A stretch of 64,000 bases of DNA from positions 201,829,096 through 201,893,095 of the forward strand of contig CM065802.1 of the NCBI GenBank assembly GCA_033398695.1, written 5' to 3'. Every line of letters begins with the position of its first letter. Position 1 is the first letter of the stretch. Both the position numbers and the translations under genes were made by a program. The notes under the pieces are model-generated. The model had not been told where the DNA came from. It did not search any database and saw only the letters and a list, made by a program, of their open reading frames with translations. Of the stretch, positions 57,597 through 64,000 are shown in pieces. Origin of the DNA: Orobanche coerulescens (Eukaryota > Streptophyta > Magnoliopsida > Lamiales > Orobanchaceae).

Positions 57597-58987
57597 TGTT
57601 AGGAATACTTGTTAGATTTTGATGATGTCATTAATATAAAATCAAATGTTTATTACTTGGCAAAAATGTAAGGAAGAACCAAATGAGTATCTTCCATAGG
57701 CCAAATATGTTAAGTATAAAACTTGGCAAAATGTAAAGAAGAACCAAATGAGTATCTTCCAGAGCCAAAAAGTAGTTAGGCTAAAATCGGCTAAGTACCG
57801 AGTACAAATTAAGTCCATCGAGAGGATCACGAGTCGAGTCGAGTAGTTCGTCAACACAATTTATCGAGAAGTTTGACCAGATGCAGCCCAAGGTACCTGC
57901 ATAAGTCACCCGATCGATAAGTTACAAACAAAGGAACATCGAGAGGTCCAGACTGCAGAGATGTTAACTGCTCATCAGCCTAGTGGAAGTCAGCCAAGTA
58001 CTCCAAGTCCACGTCAGCATGCGCTGAAAAGTCAAGTATTACGGAAAGTCACATGCAACGTGAAGAGATAAATTGGAGTGATTCCCGCAAGAGATATGAA
58101 TTAAAAAAAGCTATCCAGACCCACCTTGAAGACTTTAAACATTTTATAATCAAAAGATTCGGCGCATCACATGCGGAGTCTTCACAACGATCGGAAGATA
58201 GATTAAAATAATGGGAATCCAGCCTTGCAACGTTCAGAAAGATTAAACAAAGAAGTCTCCCTCCAACGGACGGATTTGTTCAAAATATTTGCAACGGCTA
58301 CAAGGAAAAAGTTCAGAGATCGTGACCTATATATATCCGAAGATTTGAAACTGAGCAATCACCGGTGCGAACATACTTTCAAGCGATCAAAGCATTCAAG
58401 CAATCAAAAAGCAATCTATAGCATCGTGAAAATAGTGGTTCTAAAAGTTCATACTTAAAGAAGCTCTTAGTTGGAGAAGATAAAAACTCTTGTCTATAAT
58501 CCTGAGTTCGGGGTACTTCACTGGTTGAAGTTAGAGACTATAAAGGCATCCAAGGATCGAGGATCAAGAGGTGCAAGGTAGTCAAGTGTGGTACAACGGC
58601 ACGGATTTCTACTGGTTGGAAGCTGTTGTAGTTTTGTTTGAATCACTGTAATATTTATCACTGGTTGAGAATTATAGTGAATTCATCTCCAACTGGTTTG
58701 GAGAAAAGTGGATTAGTAGAGGATTACCCCACCTCTGAGACCACTATAATCGCCTGCGTTCTTTACTGTTTTATTGCATCATACTTTAACTACTGCATTC
58801 ATTGTTAAGTGTTTCATTAGTTGCTTTCTATTCGTCATCACCGACTTCCGCATATATTAAAGAACAAACGACTCCAAGTCATTTGTTTACCTATCACCAA
58901 GAAACTCACTCTTCGTGAAAAGAGTTTAAGAGTTTCTACAAGTCTATTCACCCCCTCTAGACTTGTACTGACGACTTGTGACCTACA
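57597..58987 (+). mobile_element. X 5' LTR, unit C
   Basis: Same ends as in A. The stretch 57830-57950 has many CAG-to-CG and CTGG-to-CG changes. The PBS follows at about 58989 and reads GTGGTATCGAGAG. Confidence 0.88.
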
Positions 58988-59063
58988 AGTGGTATCGAGA
59001 GGTTGGTTCATTTATTTCACGAACTGCATCTATATCGATATATATCTTTACTCTCATTTTATA

Positions 59064-60679
59064 ATGGAACACATGAATTCTAGACTCCCTATGTTTTCAG
59101 TTGACGAGTATGATCTTTGGAAGATAAGGATGCAGGCACACTTATCTTCTATCCATGATGACATGTGGTGCATCATCGAGGACGGTCCATTCATCTTTGA
59201 GAAGGACAACACAACAGAGGAGATCGCAGCAGGGAAGCCAGAGAAGATTCCTAAGAAGAGGACAGAGCTGACTCCCGAAGAAAGAAAACTGGCCAATCTT
59301 GATAACCGGGCCAGAGATGTATTATATCAGACTCTTGACAAATCCACCATGGTCAAGATCAAGAACTGCAAGAACGCCAAGGAAATCTGGGACACATTAG
59401 CTTTAATGTGTGAGGGAACGGAGTTAATCAAAGAAAATAAATTGTCAATCGCTATTCAAAAGTTTGACAATTTCAAAATGAAGAACGGCGAGTCCATAGA
59501 TCAAGTGGACACAAGGTTCACTGAGATTATTAATGAGATCAACTCCCTCGGCAAAACCTATGGCAACAGGGAAATGGCACTGAAGGTTCTCAGATCTCTC
59601 AACCCTGAATGGAGCATGAAGGCCGTGGCCATGAGAGAGTCCAAGGGCCTGAATAAGATAAAGATCCAAGAGTTGTTCTCTGATCTGAAGGCTTATGAGT
59701 TCGAGCTTCCAAGTTCATCCTCAACTGAGCCTGCAGAGAAGGGAATAGCATTTGCAATGAGTCCCCGCCAAGAGCCTATCTCGATGTAAAGCCTCCAAAT
59801 CCACTAGATTTTGAGGAAGAAATGGCATTTATAATGCAAAGGTTCAAGAACTTTAGAATGAACTACTCCAAATACAAGAAAAATTATAAGGAGAATCCAA
59901 GAAGGAACCGTAAAGTCGGGAAGTTGGAAAGTAGAGTGCTACAATTGTCACAAGATAGACACATCCAAATGGACTATCCCGAGCTCAAGAAGGACGAAAC
60001 CAAGAAAGAGGTGGGCGTAAAAGAAGATAGAAGAAAGGCCCTCATCGGAGAAGACCAGAGCATGTCGAATCAAGCAAATGGATTCTTTTCTCGATGAAGA
60101 TGATATGATCGCCGATGGCAAACCTAGCTGATGAAGAGGTAACTTCTAAACCCACCGGCTCAAATAATAGCTCACCATGTCACAAGATATGGATCTGCAC
60201 GAATCGGTAAATCGCTTATTTAAAGATTTTGAAACACTCAAATCTCGCACACCAAATCAGACAGAGAAGACTCACTGCAAGATGAGAATAGGCAAAAAAA
60301 TGATTTCAAAACTCACCTAGATCCGAATAAGGTTGAGATAATCAAATGACTTTAAAACCAGCCGATGTTAATACAAATGAGATAAACCGACTAACCATTT
60401 TACTTAAAGAAAAATCACCGCACTTGCTCATGCCAAAGCCGAGTTTACTAAGCCGACACAGTAAATAAGACTCGTGCACAGAAATAACCTCCTGAAGGCG
60501 TCTTCAACCCCGAAGAATTGTGTACCAATAAAAGGCCACTATATTCCAAATCGTGCCTTGATATGATCCTCACACTCCCTCTAGTTCTAAAAGAAAGTTT
60601 ATCAAGGGAGAAACAATTGTCTCGACTGTTAAGCCTACATATAAACCGATATTTAAAACAGCAAATACCAAGTCACATG
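59064..60679 (+). pseudogene. X gag, unit C
   Basis: The capsid part is open from ATG 59064 (MEHMNSRLPM) to 59789, identical to unit A to about residue 230, then frameshifts at CAATGAGTCCCCGCC (A reads CAGTCGAGTCCCCTGCC). The knuckle region reads GKLESRVLQLSQDRH in a wrong frame. The coiled coil (60117-60530) is heavily eroded. Then comes the KSGLGYDP-equivalent and the solo LTR. Confidence 0.86.
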
Positions 60680-62699
60680 TGTTGGGATTCGTGCCTAAAT
60701 CAAGGCCCAATGAAGCGTAAAATGAAAATTAATTCGATCGAATCCCTACGAGGATCGATCGAGCTACGTATATACGAATATCAAAACGAATAACAAGAGA
60801 TATAGAAACTCACCCTTGTAGTCCGTTGATTAGATGGATAACCTTCTCTTGAGCTATTCCCAAGCTTTGCTTGATCTCTACGAATCTATTCCGCTTCAAG
60901 CCCTTGAACGATCCAACGCCGAAAGCACCGCGTCTCTACTTGCCATGCACCGGAAAAACGAACGGAATGACAACACCTTGATATCCTCCGAGGATACGGC
61001 TAGAGCTAGGTGATGAAGCTATTGATTTTGATGAATATACTCCAAGTATATTTATCAAAATTCTCTCAATATTTTCTCTCAATTTTCTCCAAGAAAAATG
61101 AAGAAGAAGTTAGTGAAGAAGATGAAGAAGTATGAACACCAAGAAATGAAATCTAAGTTCTTTTCTCTCTCTCCTTCAAACTTTCTTACGTCTCTCTCCT
61201 CCAAGGTGTGTATTACATATGTGATATTATATATCTACTCAATCACAAGTCTATCTCTAATTATTAATACACCTTCCACCAACTTATACAACTCATTCAC
61301 ATGAGAGGTATCCCCACCATGTCAATATCATCCATATAAAATGGAAACAAAAGACAAGGGGAAATTAGGTGGAAAAGAGGAGGGTGGCCATGATGAAAAC
61401 GGACGAGTTCGGTTCATTTCGGACTCCAAAGTCCGCATGCATAAACTCCGATTCCGTTTCGATGTATTAATATCGATTAATTAATACAATTAATTAAACA
61501 TATCAAATATAAAATAATATAATTAATTTCTCCAAGAAATAATTATATACATGAATTAAATTAATCACCCAGTAATTTATTTAATTCATTAGGCCGTAAA
61601 TCAATTTACCCAATAAATCGATTTAGACATCTAATGTCCCAAATTTAGATATCCAATATCTAATACACATAATGAGAGAATTAGCTTGATTCATTCCGTC
61701 GTCAATCCTAATGCGCGACTCGGTAGGTCCGTCTCAGTCAGCAATGGGAGGAACCAAAGAGTAGTAGCACCACCTAGCCAGCCTGGCGGCCTACACTGTA
61801 CCCCAACTGAGAACGAATGATTGGGATCATTCAAGAACCATTCTGTCGTGAATACCAGTATACGTATAAACCCTTCTTTCAAATGTCCCGATCAAGTTAT
61901 AGGGTCACGGTCAGTCAAACCCTATCTGTACTTGACGCTATGCATACGTTAATGCAAATCGAGATCATCGAGCTCTCGTGTATCTAATACAGCTAGCTCC
62001 AATGCTTTGGCCAAAGACTTATGATCTCATCTGCCAATAACCGCATAGGACATATAACCCGTTCACTAACAGGAGAAAGAAATCTATCTTGGTATTGATG
62101 AGACTCGCTACTTGCCCATCAAGATGCACGTCGAGGTTGACCCCCGCCTTCCGGTTTACAGGGTCAAACTACTCTAATGAAAATCTTGACGTCACAAGCA
62201 CATCCCTACTAAATCCTCAAGTCGAAGGTTCACGAATACCTATCACAACCTTTCGATTCCATCATTGACTGTCCCGGAGTGAAATCCGTGTGACGAATCG
62301 AGGGTGAGTCGGTTCGAGTATACTGATCCAATTAGCATACCTATAACGTGTGCTCCCACTAACCATTAGTGTTCGACAGACACTCTCCTTGTCAAAGAAC
62401 ACATCATACAAGTCTTTACATAAACTTAACGCCCAGTCAAGTTTCATCGACTTGCGAACGATTAAGTATTTGAGCTATAAACCTTTCCAGTGCCGACCCC
62501 CTTATCCAATAAGGAGTGGAACGTTTTGTTCTCAAATACACGGACTAGTTTCTATATGTATATTTACGAGTTAGGAATGCCAGTAACTACCAGTAAATAA
62601 AGAAACATTCATTGCCTTATATAAATGATTTACATAATTATAAGTACAATGCCCTCACTCAACAACCTCTGAGTGGAATTCGAGGGCATACTCCTAAAA
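60680..62699 (-). mobile_element. Solo Z-type LTR inside X gag, unit C
   Basis: Left ACATG at 60675-60679 and right ACATG at 62700-62704; otherwise as in unit A. Confidence 0.87.
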
Positions 62700-62704
62700 A
62701 CATG

Positions 62705-64000
62705 TCTAGGCTGCAGTCAGGTTACACAAGGCAGCCACCTAGACAGGCGACTAGGCAATGGCCCAGGCAAAAGCAGCAGCCCAGACAACATGCCCACTAT
62801 TACCAACAACTCCCTAAAAATAGATTTCAAAATGGGAGGGGCAGATGGAAACCTCAAGGTTATTCCAATTTCCAAAATGAACAAGTGTGGAGACCTCAAA
62901 GATTTAATAAATGGTCTCAGCCAAGATTTAGAAATGGCCCACACTATCAAAATTTTGAGGAATATCCAGTATACAATCCCAACAGGAGATTCAGACCTCG
63001 ACCTTACACACCTTATGAGGGTTATAATAATAATAACTACTTTCACAATCCAAGGAGAAATCAATTCTCTAGGAAACCAGCTAACCCCAAAGGACCCACA
63101 CAGATTTGGGTACCTAAATCTCTACTTGTCTGATTGCAGAAAAGATGGAAGGACTACAACCACATCTCCACAAGCTCAAATTTTGGAGGTGAAGAATGGT
63201 TTGTAGATTCTGAATGCTCGAGGCATATGACCGGGAACAAGAAGATGCTGTCCAAATACACCAAAGAAAGAGGTCCCGATGTAACCTTTGGAGATAGCTC
63301 TAGAGGACAAACAAAGGGCTTTGGAGAGCTGCACCGAGGAAATATTGTGATATCCAAAGTTCATTATGTCAAAGGGCTCAAGTACAACCTCCTGAGCATA
63401 AGCCAGTTCTATGACGAGAAGAACCTAGTAGTCTTCACCATATGGAAGTGTATGGTGATAGATATCTTATCTGGAGAAGTAAAGCTACAAGGTTTCAGAA
63501 GGAGAGATGTCTATATGATTGATTGGAACACAGGAACACCTAACTCCTGTTTTCTATCCAAGACAGTAGCTGAGAATGGATGGCTGTGGCACAAAAGACT
63601 ATGTCACCTGAACTTCAAAGCCATCAAAAAGATTAATTCTCAGAAGCTGGTCAGAGGACTTCCAAATGAAGCATTCAAGAAGGAAGCGCTTTGTGATGCA
63701 TGTCAGAAAGGAAAGCAGACCAGAGCATCGTTCAAGCCAGTCCAGCCGACAACTCTCACAACAAGGATCTTAGATCTACTCCACATGGATCTATTTGGTC
63801 CTATCAAGCCAAGGACTCTGAGCGGCCGAAAGCATGCACTTGTAATAATAGATGATTATTCAAGGTACACTTGGATTATCTTCCTATATAAGAAAAGTGA
63901 AACCTTGACCAAGCTACCTGAGCTGCTGAGAAGGATCCAGAATGAGAAATCTCTATCCATCATCAAGATCAGATCAGATAGAGGAGGAGAGTTTCTCAAC
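62705..64000 (+). pseudogene. X gag tail, protease and integrase start, unit C (runs off window)
   Basis: The gag tail is open (QSGYTRQPPRQATRQW, VWRPQRFNKWSQPRF) to IWVPKSLLV and a TGA at 63131-63133. The same frame continues to protease FVDSECSRHMTG (DSE in place of DSG), then GAG-pre-integrase with WLWHKRLCHLNF and CDACQKGKQTRASF (the HHCC zinc site intact, better than A or B), HMDLFGPIKPRTLSGRKHA, and IRSDRGGEFLN at the edge. Apart from the TGA and the protease change this copy reads cleanly. Confidence 0.87.

Larger units (their letters stand above)
49564..64000 (+). repeat. Tandem macro-repeat, unit C (first 14.4 kb; open at window edge)
   Basis: Third direct copy. It contains the only full-length Y gag frame (52617-53627) and the best GAG-pre-integrase/integrase start (63560-64000). 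Dense small differences occur at 57830-57950 and 59750-60750. Confidence 0.92.
57597..64000 (+). mobile_element. Element X, unit C copy (5' half)
   Basis: 5' LTR, gag, solo Z LTR and the start of pol are seen; the window ends inside integrase. Confidence 0.87.

Noticed and set aside
1..64000. Host protein-coding genes, tRNA or rRNA genes
   Set aside because: No exon-like host domain, tRNA cloverleaf or rRNA segment was recognised; every coding signal belongs to a retrotransposon.

Overview
The window is plant nuclear heterochromatin built almost entirely from nested LTR retrotransposons; I found no convincing host gene, tRNA, rRNA or CRISPR array. The Ty1/copia and chromovirus content, the Angela/BARE-like, SIRE/Tork-like and gag-only (TR-GAG-like) elements and the AT-rich background indicate a flowering plant. 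The large 3' ORF of element X resembles proteins I remember from asterid (Lamiales-type) retroelements, so an asterid is my guess, but the sequence does not prove it.

Left flank (1-9001). A degenerate Ty3/gypsy-type LTR on the minus strand (1-1857) abuts element W, the 3' part of an Angela/BARE-like copia element (1858-4812, + strand). W's RT/RNase H region is split by a solo LTR with a perfect 5-bp target duplication (2081-3252). W's LTR meets, head to head, a related Angela-like element Z on the minus strand (LTR 4813-6824, then broken RNase H, RT and gag to 8691).

Tandem array (9002-64000). A unit of about 20.3 kb is repeated in direct orientation: unit A 9002-29333, unit B 29334-49563, unit C 49564 to the window end (about 14.4 kb seen). 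Each unit holds, in order: about 900 bp of unrecognised AT-rich DNA; a minus-strand chromovirus (Tekay/Del-like) LTR of about 2.45 kb, interrupted by a complete 4.36-kb gag-only copia element Y with TSD ATAAT; about 350 bp of the chromovirus internal 3' end; and element X, a SIRE/Tork-like copia element of about 12 kb. X has a 1.4-kb 5' LTR, a broken gag split by a 2.0-kb solo Z-type LTR (TSD ACATG), protease and integrase remnants, an RT lacking its catalytic core, RNase H, then a roughly 3.1-kb extra reading region in the envelope-like position, PPT and a 3' LTR truncated at the unit junction.

Order of events implied by the nesting: chromovirus, then Y into its LTR; X beside it, then Z into X's gag with collapse to a solo LTR; then tandem amplification of the whole block, because all three units share the same insertion points and nearly the same target duplications.

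The strongest candidates for something undescribed are: (1) dense arrays of near-palindromes (consensus about TTAGCGYRCGCTAA) just upstream of the TATA box in LTRs of both a copia and a gypsy element; (2) the ancestral ORF of about 1,030 codons after RNase H in X, with its own leader-like upstream region; (3) a co-varying inverted repeat straddling the PPT/3'-LTR border in X and Y; and (4) differences between unit copies concentrated at CAG/CTG sites, which look like methylation-linked base-calling errors and warn against over-reading the frameshifts.
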